From an uncultured candidate division Zixibacteria bacterium (GTDB lineage Bacteria; Zixibacteria; MSB-5A5; GN15; FEB-12), in contig CAJVYT010000017.1 of the NCBI GenBank assembly GCA_913009765.1, positions 1 through 24,979 of the forward strand: a stretch of DNA of 24,979 nucleotides. Direction: 5' to 3'. The notes beneath the pieces are model-generated. The model was not told the origin of the DNA, ran no database searches, and worked only from the letters and a program-made list of their open reading frames with translations. Below are positions 16,179 to 24,891 of the stretch, one piece after another. Each line of letters begins with the position of its first letter. Position 1 is the stretch's first letter. Made by a program: the position numbers and the translations under genes.

Positions 16179-16463
16179 AAATTACAATTAAAAGTAGATT
16201 TAGTGAATCTGAATAGCCGCTAATTTAAGAAATCAATTAGTTTTTAATTTTTATTGCTAAAAAAGATAAATCTTTTACATGTCAGGGATGGTTTGTAAAA
16301 GACTTTATTATAATAACTTAGTTGAAAATCTATTATATAGATACCCAGGGTTCTGCCTGCGACCGCATAAAATAATTAACCTGTAATCAAATTGTGGCCA
16401 AAATTGTTGTAAGTTATTGGTAGTTATTCAGAGTTATAGAAAAATAGATGAGAATTTAGACAA

Positions 16464-16484
16464 AAAACCCCTAGGAGGGGTTTT
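16464..16484 (-). terminator. Intrinsic terminator of the signalling operon
   Basis: A perfect 9-bp stem (AAAACCCCT at 16464-16472 with AGGGGTTTT at 16476-16484) and a 3-nt loop. On the minus strand the 3' arm reads into TTTTTTG, a classical Rho-independent terminator about 165 nt beyond the histidine kinase stop. It would insulate the respiratory promoter from upstream transcription. The plus-strand T-run is shorter but could also work. Confidence 0.8.
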
Positions 16485-16567
16485 GTAACATATTGCCTTG
16501 GCTTATAAAAAATGGGGGGGGAATCAAACCCCATATTTGCGTTGCACCACAAAAACTTACATAGTAC

Positions 16568-16586
16568 TGTGACCAAGTTGTGACCA
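16568..16586 (+). repeat. Short direct repeats TGTGACCA
   Basis: Two exact copies of TGTGACCA start at 16568 and 16579, 11 bp apart, one helical turn. A related TTGTGGCCAA lies at 16392-16401. The spacing would place both copies on the same DNA face, as in tandem protein-binding sites such as integrase arm sites. No integrase gene is near, so this is only a pattern. Confidence 0.3.
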
Positions 16587-16650
16587 CTTTTAGACATTAT
16601 TAATTGAAAAACTCAACAACTGATTAATATTTACATACATATTATGAGTT

Positions 16651-18300
16651 TTAATCTAGTAGGCTCCCATCCTTAGGAAATTTAATTGTGAAAGTAGCCC
16701 CGTTGCCTTCTTTACTTTCAATAGTAACTATTGCATTATGATTATTTAATATTTTGCCACAAGTTACTAAACCGTACCCATGCCCACTTTTCTTAGTTGT
16801 CAAATGATGTTTAAATAATTTATTCTTAACTTCTTCTTTGATACCGGGACCATTATCTTGTACAGATAAATATATAAAACCAGATTTCTGAAATGTTTTT
16901 ACTATTATCTGACCATTTTCATAATTTGATTCTTTTATTGCATCAGCAGCATTATTTAAAAAATTCAAAAGAAGTTGTGCTATTTGATCGCCATCAAATT
17001 CAATCTCTTCTAGTTCAGTTAGAAGTTCTGTTTTAATATGTATTCCTGAATATCTTTTTTGAACAGTAAGAAACGAAATAACATCTTCTATAACATTATT
17101 TATATCCCCAATTGATTTTGATGTACTCAATTTAGTGTAATCCATTAAGCCAGCGGTAAATCGCTGCATTTTAGAGATATTATCTTTAAGCTTTTCAATA
17201 TTCTTTGTTATTTTATCTCTGTTTCCTTTGTTAAAATAAATTGATGTTAATTCAACTCCACCCAAAAGTAACCCGAGAAAGTTATTCAATTCATGTGCTA
17301 TAGATGACGCCATCACCCCTTTATCAGCAAACTTTTCCATTTCAAACATTCTATGTTCACTCTCAATTAACTGTGTAACGTCATCAAGAGTGATAATCAA
17401 GTCAGATTCAGCTTCTGTTTTGTGTTTAATAGTATTGATTGAAACATTAAATATTTTTTCATGTTTATCGGATTTGGCTTTTTGATTTTTTAAAATCTGT
17501 TTTTTCTGACTCATATATGCTTTTTTAATCTTAGTTGCCCATCTTGGAAATTCTGATTCGGTAAAGATAAAATCAATTGATATATCGAGAAGAGATTTTT
17601 TATGTTTTATTTTTGATTTAAAATTTTTCAATAATGCAAAACCAGTATCATTTACACTTTTCAGACGGAAGTTCTTATCAAAAACAAACAAACCATGTTT
17701 TACACTATTTAAAATTTCTAGATACCAGGTATTAAGATTTGAATTTTCCATGAACAGAAACGAATTAGAAATAAACGGAGTAATTGAATTAACAAGAGCA
17801 CTTAAAATTTCAATATCATTTTGACTGAAATCTTTACCTGTCACTTTTTCCCCTAAAGCAATTAATCCGAGAAATTTATTATTTAAAATAAGCGGCACAA
17901 CAATACTCACATTTGCTTCATAAAGTTTGTATATAATATTTGCCGATTTACCTTCAATGTTTAATTCATCAATAGAAAGTGGTTGATTATAATTTTTGAA
18001 ATATTCCACAATATCAATATGCATTTCAATTGATTCTAATAATTCGTTATGTTTATATTTTCCAATTCCATAATAAAATTGTTTTGCAGTATAATCCCCC
18101 TGCTGAAGGATAATTACAAAAGCGTTATTGACACTAAATTGTCCGGATAGTGTAAAGAGAAGATTAGTAAGAAGTCTTTCAATATCAGTATGTTCAGTAA
18201 ACTGTTTCGCCAACTCTGATAAAGCATCCATAGCAAGAGAGTTCTTATCGACTCTCGTACTTTCATCATATATAGTTGAATTTTGTGTAATGGCATTCAT
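16651..18300 (-). CDS. Cytoplasmic GAF/PAS sensor histidine kinase
   Basis: A 549-residue kinase with no membrane helix. Order of parts: GAF-like domain (about 30-185; SIVVPLILNNKFLGLIALGE), PAS-like domain (about 192-310; HGLFVFDKNFRLKSVNDTGF), dimerisation/phosphoacceptor helix with H336 in SSIAHELNNFLG, then the ATPase domain with N box LLNFLNNAADAI (about 444-455), G1 QDNGPGI (481-487) and G2 SGHGYGL (505-511). It resembles NtrB/AtoS-type kinases, which phosphorylate a response regulator; none is encoded here. It starts 6 nt after the stop of the STAS gene, as last gene of the operon, and ends upstream of a strong terminator. Its signal is unknown. GAF or PAS could bind a small ligand, but no haem or Fe-S Cys pattern is obvious. 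Confidence 0.9.
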   Translation of the reverse strand: MNAITQNSTIYDESTRVDKNSLAMDALSELAKQFTEHTDIERLLTNLLFTLSGQFSVNNAFVIILQQGDYTAKQFYYGIGKYKHNELLESIEMHIDIVEYFKNYNQPLSIDELNIEGKSANIIYKLYEANVSIVVPLILNNKFLGLIALGEKVTGKDFSQNDIEILSALVNSITPFISNSFLFMENSNLNTWYLEILNSVKHGLFVFDKNFRLKSVNDTGFALLKNFKSKIKHKKSLLDISIDFIFTESEFPRWATKIKKAYMSQKKQILKNQKAKSDKHEKIFNVSINTIKHKTEAESDLIITLDDVTQLIESEHRMFEMEKFADKGVMASSIAHELNNFLGLLLGGVELTSIYFNKGNRDKITKNIEKLKDNISKMQRFTAGLMDYTKLSTSKSIGDINNVIEDVISFLTVQKRYSGIHIKTELLTELEEIEFDGDQIAQLLLNFLNNAADAIKESNYENGQIIVKTFQKSGFIYLSVQDNGPGIKEEVKNKLFKHHLTTKKSGHGYGLVTCGKILNNHNAIVTIESKEGNGATFTIKFPKDGSLLD

Positions 18301-18306
18301 GCTGTT

Positions 18307-18663
18307 TTACTCTGCAATTTGTAATTGTTCTTTGATGGTTTCATAATGCTCTTTGATTGTCAAATAATCCAAAAGATCTAACACTTGAAAAATATTTTTA
18401 ATATTTTCAGAAATTCCATATATGATAATATCTCCACCGTTCTCGCGTGATGTTTCAACTGTTCCCAATATAGAACCAACGCCGGCAGAAGAGATAAAAG
18501 TCAGCAATGACATATCTACTAAAATATATTTATAATCCTTTTCTTGTAATGTTGTAATCATATCAACCATTTCATGAACATTACTATTGTCTAGAGTATG
18601 CCCCATAATTATTTTAACTGTCTCAGCATTAATCGAGACATAGTTTAAATTGTTATTTTCCAT
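18307..18663 (-). CDS. STAS-domain anti-sigma factor antagonist
   Basis: A 118-residue single STAS domain of the SpoIIAA/RsbV type. The phosphoacceptor region reads LTFISSAGVGSIL, with the expected Ser at the start of the helix, so it should be switched by phosphorylation and dephosphorylation. In the partner-switching scheme the unphosphorylated form binds the HATPase kinase, and the PP2C phosphatase two genes upstream restores that form. The ATG at 18663 is preferred over the TTG at 18669; it overlaps the upstream stop by 11 nt. Its target here may be a sigma factor or another protein outside the window. Confidence 0.88.
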   Translation of the reverse strand: MENNNLNYVSINAETVKIIMGHTLDNSNVHEMVDMITTLQEKDYKYILVDMSLLTFISSAGVGSILGTVETSRENGGDIIIYGISENIKNIFQVLDLLDYLTIKEHYETIKEQLQIAE

Positions 18664-19429
18664 TGTCAATATTCCATGTCTTTGATATTGTTAGAAAATT
18701 TTTATCGTCTCTTCTTTCGTATAAAATAGAATCAGCCATTTTCCTGATCATCAAAACTCCTAAACCATTTTTCATTCTTTCCTTTATAGCTTGATCCGGC
18801 TTATAGTTGGCTTCATGTTTTGTTAGATCAAATGAAACCCCACTATCCTCAAAGTGTAAAATAACAGAGTCATTCATCTGACTTAATGAAAATTTAATAG
18901 GTTCATTAGATGTAATCTGACCGTGACGTCTCATATTGGTAGTTACTTCATAAAATATTGTTTCGATTTCATAGATAATTTTATGTGATATTGATGTGTT
19001 TTTAAGATATTGATCCAGTTTAAGTTTCTCTCGAATTATATTTTCTACATTGGGTCGAAATTCTGATTCATATGGCAGAACTACAGATAATGCTATCTCC
19101 CCTGTTTTACTATGCTCCATTGATGAACAACTATCTTGTTCAACATTGAAGAAAGCATCTAAATCTAGTACTTTAAAAACCTCATATACCCCATTAGAAA
19201 CATTTCGGAGGATAAACTGAATATTTTGTTCTTTGCATAATTGCATTGCTTCCCACAAAAGACTTACATGGCTAGATGTAACACTAACTAATTTTTGACA
19301 GTCAACATAAATTACATCAATACAGTTTATAATACTATGATTGATAGAACCTATAAAATTATCTTTCTCTACTGTATAAGTATCCAGTGGAGCTTGAATG
19401 ACTGCGATATTATCAATTTCAACAGACAT
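18653..19429 (-). CDS. STAS-HATPase fusion (RsbW-like regulator)
   Basis: About 258 residues in two parts. Residues 1 to about 95 look like a STAS domain (VIYVDCQKLVSVTSSHVSLLWEAM, with Ser at the usual acceptor position). Residues about 120-258 are a GHKL ATPase of the anti-sigma factor type, with N box FYEVTTNMRRHG, G1 EDSGVSFD and G2 KNGLGVLMIRKMADS. In known systems the antagonist and the kinase are separate proteins; here they are fused, and another lone STAS protein follows. It would phosphorylate Ser of STAS domains and hold a target protein inactive. The ATG at 19429 has AAGG at good distance and is preferred over GTG at 19435; it overlaps the phosphatase stop by 11 nt. Confidence 0.85.
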   Translation of the reverse strand: MSVEIDNIAVIQAPLDTYTVEKDNFIGSINHSIINCIDVIYVDCQKLVSVTSSHVSLLWEAMQLCKEQNIQFILRNVSNGVYEVFKVLDLDAFFNVEQDSCSSMEHSKTGEIALSVVLPYESEFRPNVENIIREKLKLDQYLKNTSISHKIIYEIETIFYEVTTNMRRHGQITSNEPIKFSLSQMNDSVILHFEDSGVSFDLTKHEANYKPDQAIKERMKNGLGVLMIRKMADSILYERRDDKNFLTISKTWNIDNGK

Positions 19430-21008
19430 CAGCACCTTCTTTCTTATATATCTTATTATTTATATTTTCTTTCCATTTTAAAATAAGTAAAGTAATATCA
19501 TCAAATTGTTCGCAATTACCCACAAATTGATCAAGAGACTTAAGTGATTGTTCAACCAAATTCTGAGGATTATTTTTTTTTGTATACTCTACTGAGCTAA
19601 TAAATCTATCCATACCATATTCAAACCCGTCACTATTTTTAGCCTCATTGATTCCATCAGTATATTGAATAAGTAAACAGTCGGAATTAAGCCTAATCAA
19701 TCCTTTTTCAATTCTCTTATTGAAAACTTCCGATGTCATGAGACCAAGTGGATATCCTTTTGTGTTTATTAATTCATAATGTCTTGTATTAATATCAATA
19801 TGAAGCAGTGGATTATGCCCAGCTGAAGCGAATTCAAAAGTTCCTTTTGTAGTATTTAATACTCCATAAAACATAGTAACAAACATTCCTTTTTTAATAT
19901 TAGGAAGAAGTTGTTCGTTTGTTAATGATAAGATTTCTGCAGGATCTTTAATATGTCGAGATAAATTTCTGACGATATCTCTCGTGAGCAGCATAATTAA
20001 CATACCCGGTAAAGATTTTCCAGATACATCTGCTATTAAAAATCCTAAATGTTCATCATCCAGTTCAATAAAATCATAATAATCACCCCCAACTTCTTTT
20101 GCACTTTTGTATGCTCCGGCAATTTCAAATTTGTCTGATTTCGGATATGTACGAGGAAGAATTTTTGATTGAAGCTCACTGGCAATTTCAAGTTCACGTA
20201 AGATACGATCTCGCTCTATTTGTTCTTTTTGTGCTTCATTTAACTTAGTTCCCATAACTTTTAGAGACTCCGATAGATATCCAAACTCATTCTTATTTGT
20301 TATAGGAATTTGCAAATCAAATGTATTAAAATCCATATTTTGCAAACTATTTGTAATTAATTTTATAGGTTTTAACTTTTTATTCAACATTAGTGTTGTT
20401 AAAGGAACCCCTAAGAGAAACATAAATATAGTTGTAAGAGCAACCGTTTGAATTGATTTCAACTTTGCAGAAGATATTTCGTCAGTAGATAACACCATTA
20501 TTAAATTACCTAGATTGATATTACTTTCAACAATAGGAACTTTAATAAGAATAGAATCTGGCATTACTTTAACTAATTCATTCAAATATAAAAGTCCTTC
20601 AAACTTACTTGCGGTAAAGTCATATGCTTTTGTATTGGCAATAACTTTTTTTATGTCAGTATGTGCTATAAAACTATTTGTAGTATCAGTAATACCACAC
20701 CAAAAAATATCATTGTTTTCTTTTGATAATTTTTTACAAATATTATTTAGTAACAGTGCATCAGGACCGTTGGTAGAAAGGATCAGTTTTCCAGAGGAGC
20801 TTGAATAAGACCGAGCCTGTACTAAATGCTTTTCGATTACATTTGATGAAACTGTTTCAACGTATTGATTTGTGATTACATATCCTGTGATTAACATTAA
20901 TGCAAGAATTATACCAGACATATAAAGTGAGATCTCTAACCGAATTGTATTTTTAAATTCGTGAGGCTGCGGCCATGCGGAATTGTCATTATTATTAGGA
21001 TTCACCAT
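19419..21008 (-). CDS. Membrane PP2C (SpoIIE/RsbU-type) phosphatase with HAMP domain
   Basis: A 529-residue receptor phosphatase. Membrane helix 1 (about 26-48), an extracytoplasmic sensor of about 135 residues, helix 2 (about 186-208), a HAMP region (about 208-262), a short linker helix (ERDRILRELEIASELQSKIL), then a PP2C/SpoIIE domain. Catalytic motifs are present: GGDYYDF (307-313), DVSGKSLPGM (327-336), SAGHNPLL, YTDGINEAKN and QFDDITLL. The metal-binding Asp residues are in place. It should dephosphorylate STAS proteins in answer to an envelope signal, switching the module on. It overlaps the PorV-like gene by 14 nt, so sensor and outer-membrane protein are made together. Confidence 0.92.
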   Translation of the reverse strand: MVNPNNNDNSAWPQPHEFKNTIRLEISLYMSGIILALMLITGYVITNQYVETVSSNVIEKHLVQARSYSSSSGKLILSTNGPDALLLNNICKKLSKENNDIFWCGITDTTNSFIAHTDIKKVIANTKAYDFTASKFEGLLYLNELVKVMPDSILIKVPIVESNINLGNLIMVLSTDEISSAKLKSIQTVALTTIFMFLLGVPLTTLMLNKKLKPIKLITNSLQNMDFNTFDLQIPITNKNEFGYLSESLKVMGTKLNEAQKEQIERDRILRELEIASELQSKILPRTYPKSDKFEIAGAYKSAKEVGGDYYDFIELDDEHLGFLIADVSGKSLPGMLIMLLTRDIVRNLSRHIKDPAEILSLTNEQLLPNIKKGMFVTMFYGVLNTTKGTFEFASAGHNPLLHIDINTRHYELINTKGYPLGLMTSEVFNKRIEKGLIRLNSDCLLIQYTDGINEAKNSDGFEYGMDRFISSVEYTKKNNPQNLVEQSLKSLDQFVGNCEQFDDITLLILKWKENINNKIYKKEGADVC

Positions 21009-23010
21009 ATCTCAACTCTTTTACTTTTTTAATTTCATTCAAAGTTCGTTTTATATAATTTGCTATCTCATCATTATTAGGATTGAGTTTTGCAGCTTTT
21101 TGCCAGACTTTCACAGCTGCAGATAATTTATTATTTCCATAAAGTTCAACACCGAGATATTTATAGGCATTGATTAAATAAACGCGAACGGATTGATAAT
21201 CAGGAGCAATATTTTCCACCTTCTCCCAATTTCTAACTGCAGATTGTAAATTACCATCTTCAAACTGATCTTGGGCAATTTGGTATAACGAAGCAGCTTC
21301 ATCTTTTATATTTTGTGATAGTATTATATTCGGTTTGGTAACAGGAAGTGTTGCTACATTCTTTAATTGCTCTCGAGTTACGTCGTCGAGCATATTCTTG
21401 AATTCTATACACCATTGGTGTCCGGGGAAAAGTGCTGATGCTGAATCTAATAAATTTTTTGCTAAATCTAGATCATCATTCATAAATGCATTTTCGGCAT
21501 CTTTTCTATGTTTTTCAAATAAAGTTTTAATGAAAATGCGCTGCACTCGTTTATCATCAGGTACGATTTTTTTTAATTCAGTTACGATTATAATAGCCTT
21601 ATTAATTTTCCCAAAACTCACTAAAGAATCTGCTGCCCAAAGTTGTTCTGTTGTCAACTTTTCTACAGATAATCGATTTGTTATATAATATTCACTGCTA
21701 TCCAATAATTGTTGTGCTTCTTCAGAATTTGAAATAGCAGCTAATGCCCGAGAAGCAAAATATTTTGATTCTAAATAATTAGTCTCATTAAATTTTATCT
21801 TTGCAGTATCAATAAGTAGGCTGTAAGATTTATTAATTTCGATTTCCCGTATTTCCGCACTTATCTTTTGAATGATTTCCGCAATTTCAGTTGTATCCAT
21901 ATTATTTGATTTTGTTAGAAAGAGAGAGCGTTTAAAATCTGACAAGGCTTCATTTAGTTTATTTTCTTGCAAATGTTTATGTCCTGATTTTGTTAACTCT
22001 GAAATCATAATATTATTTTTTTCTTCTAATCGATTTGTCATAAGTTGATTGAACTTTTGCTCTTCCTGCTTATGTTGACGTACTCTCTTTTCAGAAATGG
22101 ATGAACCAAATGCAGACGTTAGGCTAAACATATGGATAGCTCCTAAATCACGGCTTACAAAGGCATAATCAAAATGTATCATTTTATAATTAATACCGGT
22201 ACCAACAGACAGGCTTGCTTCACGAAGACCTCCACGCAAGCTGAGCGTTTCATAAATTGAATACTCTAATCCAAGAGATATTTTCGTTGACAAATTTTCA
22301 ACTTTTGAAATATGAGAATAAAAAGATAAGTCGCTGTTCCATCTATCAGGAAGTAATAAATTTGTGGAAAGTCCTAGCTGTAATTTAGAAGGATATGTAA
22401 CTGTTTCATTTACTAATTTCATAGACGGTTTTATTATATTTGAAAATTTAAAAACTGCTTTCAGATTATTAAAAAGAGAACTATTTATTTTAAACTTACG
22501 ACTTATCGATAGGTTGAGTCCAGGCATTGAAGTTTTTTTATATTGATCGATAGAATGCTGCTCAATGTTGAACATTATTCCAACATTATAACTTGATATT
22601 TTTTTACCAAATGCCAGATAGAGTCCTAATTTGGTATCATCAAATTCACCAATATCAAAATTATTTATATCTCTTTTATTTATCCCACTCACACCTAAGC
22701 GGGAGATGCCAAATCCAAAAGTACCGGAATTTGTTGTAGGATATGCCAACCCTGCATACTGATAAATAACATCACTTTGAAACAGACGACTATAGAAACT
22801 GGTAACCTTAATAAATTCAGTAGATGCAAGTTGTGAACTATTCCAAAATACTGCTGTAGCAGGGGAAACAGATGTAATATTGGCACCTCCTAAAGAGAGT
22901 TCTCTTGCTCCAAATCCAAAATTAAATGGCGATTCGGTACCACCGTCTTCAGTAGCATTTATGGAAGTTATTGTGACAACTAATAAAATTGATAGGAGAA
23001 TTTTCTTCAT
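20995..23010 (-). CDS. PorV/UPF0164-like outer-membrane barrel fused to TPR domain
   Basis: A 671-residue envelope protein. A signal peptide (1 to about 19) is followed by a beta-barrel domain to about 300 of the PorV/PorQ-UPF0164 kind, recognised by FGARELSLGGANITSVSPATAVFWNSSQLA (positions about 33-62). PorV-family proteins shuttle or dock type IX secretion cargo in Bacteroidota. After a charged coiled-coil-like linker (about 310-340) the C-terminal half consists of TPR-like repeats (LNEALSDFKRSL, LQSAVRNWEKVENIAPDY, LSAAVKVWQKAAKLNPNN). The fusion suggests a periplasmic protein-binding scaffold. The ATG at 23010 overlaps the surface-protein stop (ATGA) and the C-terminal end overlaps the phosphatase gene. 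The coupling to signalling genes is inference from order only. Confidence 0.8.
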   Translation of the reverse strand: MKKILLSILLVVTITSINATEDGGTESPFNFGFGARELSLGGANITSVSPATAVFWNSSQLASTEFIKVTSFYSRLFQSDVIYQYAGLAYPTTNSGTFGFGISRLGVSGINKRDINNFDIGEFDDTKLGLYLAFGKKISSYNVGIMFNIEQHSIDQYKKTSMPGLNLSISRKFKINSSLFNNLKAVFKFSNIIKPSMKLVNETVTYPSKLQLGLSTNLLLPDRWNSDLSFYSHISKVENLSTKISLGLEYSIYETLSLRGGLREASLSVGTGINYKMIHFDYAFVSRDLGAIHMFSLTSAFGSSISEKRVRQHKQEEQKFNQLMTNRLEEKNNIMISELTKSGHKHLQENKLNEALSDFKRSLFLTKSNNMDTTEIAEIIQKISAEIREIEINKSYSLLIDTAKIKFNETNYLESKYFASRALAAISNSEEAQQLLDSSEYYITNRLSVEKLTTEQLWAADSLVSFGKINKAIIIVTELKKIVPDDKRVQRIFIKTLFEKHRKDAENAFMNDDLDLAKNLLDSASALFPGHQWCIEFKNMLDDVTREQLKNVATLPVTKPNIILSQNIKDEAASLYQIAQDQFEDGNLQSAVRNWEKVENIAPDYQSVRVYLINAYKYLGVELYGNNKLSAAVKVWQKAAKLNPNNDEIANYIKRTLNEIKKVKELRYGES

Positions 23011-24833
23011 CTTATCACCGAAATCTTTCTTAGTTCAGTCTCTTCTTTACCGGAAGCATATTTTACAGTAATTCTACAGAAATATGTTCCAGGTACTACA
23101 GCTTGCCCTTTGTTATTTTTTCCTACCCATATATCAGAATCATAAACTCCGGCAATTCTATTATCGTTATTAACAAGATGTAAAACAGATTTTCCCGTCA
23201 AAGTAAATAATTCGATATTTACAAGTCCATTCTCACTTAATACAAATGTTATCGTTGTTTCTTCAGATTCAACTCCAAATGGATTTGGATAATTTGAAAA
23301 CGATTCTTTCAAATTTGCTTCTGTTAATGATAATTCAGTAGATAGAATTGGATACGATCCAGATAATAAGATAGGATATACTTTTGTTGCTAATTGTAAA
23401 TCTTCAATGCCTAAGAAAGTTGAATCAGTAAATTTAATACGATAATTACCTGAGGGTGCATCATTCTTTAAGTCTGCTAAAACTTTAATATCTATTATGT
23501 CTCCATTTGCTATAGACATACCAGTATCAACGAATAAAAATAAGCTGTCATAAGAAAATATTGAATCAGCAACTACTTCCATTCCGTTGACTAACAATCG
23601 CATGTTTGTAAAAATATCATTTCCTGAATAAGAGACATATGTATTTGACAAACGTTTTGTAATAGATCCTTCCAGATATGTAAAGAGTAAATCACCCTGC
23701 ATTGTTTCTTGATCATAATTTAATGTAGTACTAAAGATTGGTATGTTCTGCTGCCCAACAAAAACATTTTTTACCTGAGGAGCAGATATTTCTATTAGTG
23801 GTCGACCGGCAGGTGATATAATAGACGATACAATCGTTTGAATAGGAAATATTTGATTACAATTTTCAGCAAACAGTAACTTAGGCAACATAGTAGAATC
23901 TGTTTGATCTACAAAGTTAAATGATGAAGATTCATTAATTATCAATCTAAAATGATCATAAGGGACATCAGCTTCTATATCACCAATCAACGTTAAAACA
24001 ACAGAATCTTCAGGGTTGAGTATTATACCATCAGTACCAAATTGGAATAAAGCTGCCCCGGATGAAAGCTGAATAAACGGCTGATATTGAACTGAGCTTG
24101 AAGAATTAAGCTTATATCCTATTCTATCAAACAATTTGGTTGGGTCCAGCGGTTTTTCGAGTGAGTCCAAAACATATACGATAACTGATTTAAGAATTAC
24201 TGGTGAATATAACGAGGAGTATGGATATCCAAGTGTAAAACTCTCAAGTTCTAAAGAGTCTTTTCCGGTTATAACTGTTGTAGGTAAAATTTTGTTGTAG
24301 CAAATCTTCGGAGATTCAGCAGCTATTTTCAAATTAGTAGTAGATGTTATTACTGGAAATAAGTTACTTGTAACCAAAGAATTTGTATCTGCTATAACAG
24401 TGATATTTGCTCCGGAACTTATATCTCTTACAACAAAAGATGTACTGTCTGCTATCCGTAATTTAAAAGTATTTAAAGTAGAACTGTTTTTAATATTCGC
24501 CATAACAACAATTGAATCAATCTCTCCTGGGTTCAGTGTAATTGGTGAATTGAGTTGCAGCTGAACAACTGTTGTGTCTAATAAATTGGATTGGTCAGCG
24601 ACTACCAATTGCTGACGACGTATTTTAACTCTATCAAATATGTCAGATATAATAATATTGTTATCCCATTCATCTAAAACTTCAAAGGACAACGATGTTA
24701 ATTGTATTTGAGAACTGTTATTACTACCCGGATGATATAATGTGAAACCTACAAGATCAAAGTCTTTTTGAGCATAATTCGCAGAACTGTTTATAATAGG
24801 ATTATAAGCTATTTCCATATTTTGAGAAGGAGT
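23007..24833 (-). CDS. Modular surface protein with T9SS-type C-terminal domain, 5'-truncated
   Basis: The last 608 residues of a large secreted protein; the N-terminus is lost at the contig end. The body repeats a beta-rich module of about 170 residues at least three times, each with a pattern like ..LNPGE..SIVV..I......F.LRI.DSTSF..RD (for example LNPEDSVVLTLIGDI and ESSSFNFVDQTD). The C-terminal 95 residues are a type IX secretion/FlgD-like sorting domain (SNYPNPFGVESEETTITF, then PGTYFCRITV, ending KISVIR). It is likely exported and held at the surface, perhaps by the PorV-like partner encoded next. The 28 residues that appear upstream in frame (MIRRPPRSTLFPYTTLFRS and its preceding Phe run) are translated adapter and poly-A, not protein. 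Confidence 0.85.
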   Translation of the reverse strand, partial: TPSQNMEIAYNPIINSSANYAQKDFDLVGFTLYHPGSNNSSQIQLTSLSFEVLDEWDNNIIISDIFDRVKIRRQQLVVADQSNLLDTTVVQLQLNSPITLNPGEIDSIVVMANIKNSSTLNTFKLRIADSTSFVVRDISSGANITVIADTNSLVTSNLFPVITSTTNLKIAAESPKICYNKILPTTVITGKDSLELESFTLGYPYSSLYSPVILKSVIVYVLDSLEKPLDPTKLFDRIGYKLNSSSSVQYQPFIQLSSGAALFQFGTDGIILNPEDSVVLTLIGDIEADVPYDHFRLIINESSSFNFVDQTDSTMLPKLLFAENCNQIFPIQTIVSSIISPAGRPLIEISAPQVKNVFVGQQNIPIFSTTLNYDQETMQGDLLFTYLEGSITKRLSNTYVSYSGNDIFTNMRLLVNGMEVVADSIFSYDSLFLFVDTGMSIANGDIIDIKVLADLKNDAPSGNYRIKFTDSTFLGIEDLQLATKVYPILLSGSYPILSTELSLTEANLKESFSNYPNPFGVESEETTITFVLSENGLVNIELFTLTGKSVLHLVNNDNRIAGVYDSDIWVGKNNKGQAVVPGTYFCRITVKYASGKEETELRKISVIR

Positions 24834-24891
24834 AGATCGGAAGAGCGTCGTGTAGGGAAAGAGTGTAGATCTCGGTGGTCGCCGTATCATT
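24834..24891 (-). other. Illumina P5 adapter (artefact)
   Basis: From AGATCGGAAGAGCGTCGTGT at 24834 through GGTCGCCGTATCATT at 24891 the sequence is the reverse complement of the Illumina P5/universal adapter. It was not trimmed before assembly and has fused in frame with the truncated surface protein gene. Confidence 0.98.

Larger units (their letters stand above)
16179..16650. other. Non-coding spacer between the two operons
   Basis: No open reading frame with coding character is seen in these 472 bases. They hold the terminator at 16464-16484, a weaker imperfect hairpin (TCTTTTAC at 16271-16278 with GTAAAAGA at 16295-16302), and TGTGACCA direct repeats at 16568-16586. A G8 run lies next to a tRNA T-arm-like hairpin at 16518-16532. 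The rest is AT-rich without recognisable structure. Confidence 0.6.

Noticed and set aside
16271..16302. A second terminator from the TCTTTTAC/GTAAAAGA hairpin
   Set aside because: AT-rich 8-bp stem with a 16-nt loop and an interrupted T-run; too weak to call beside the clear terminator at 16464-16484.
16505..16585. A complete tRNA gene on the minus strand
   Set aside because: There is a T-arm-like hairpin and a TTTGTGG stretch, but no 5' acceptor strand to pair with the C-run, no normal D-arm, and the T-loop lacks the usual TTC. At most a remnant.
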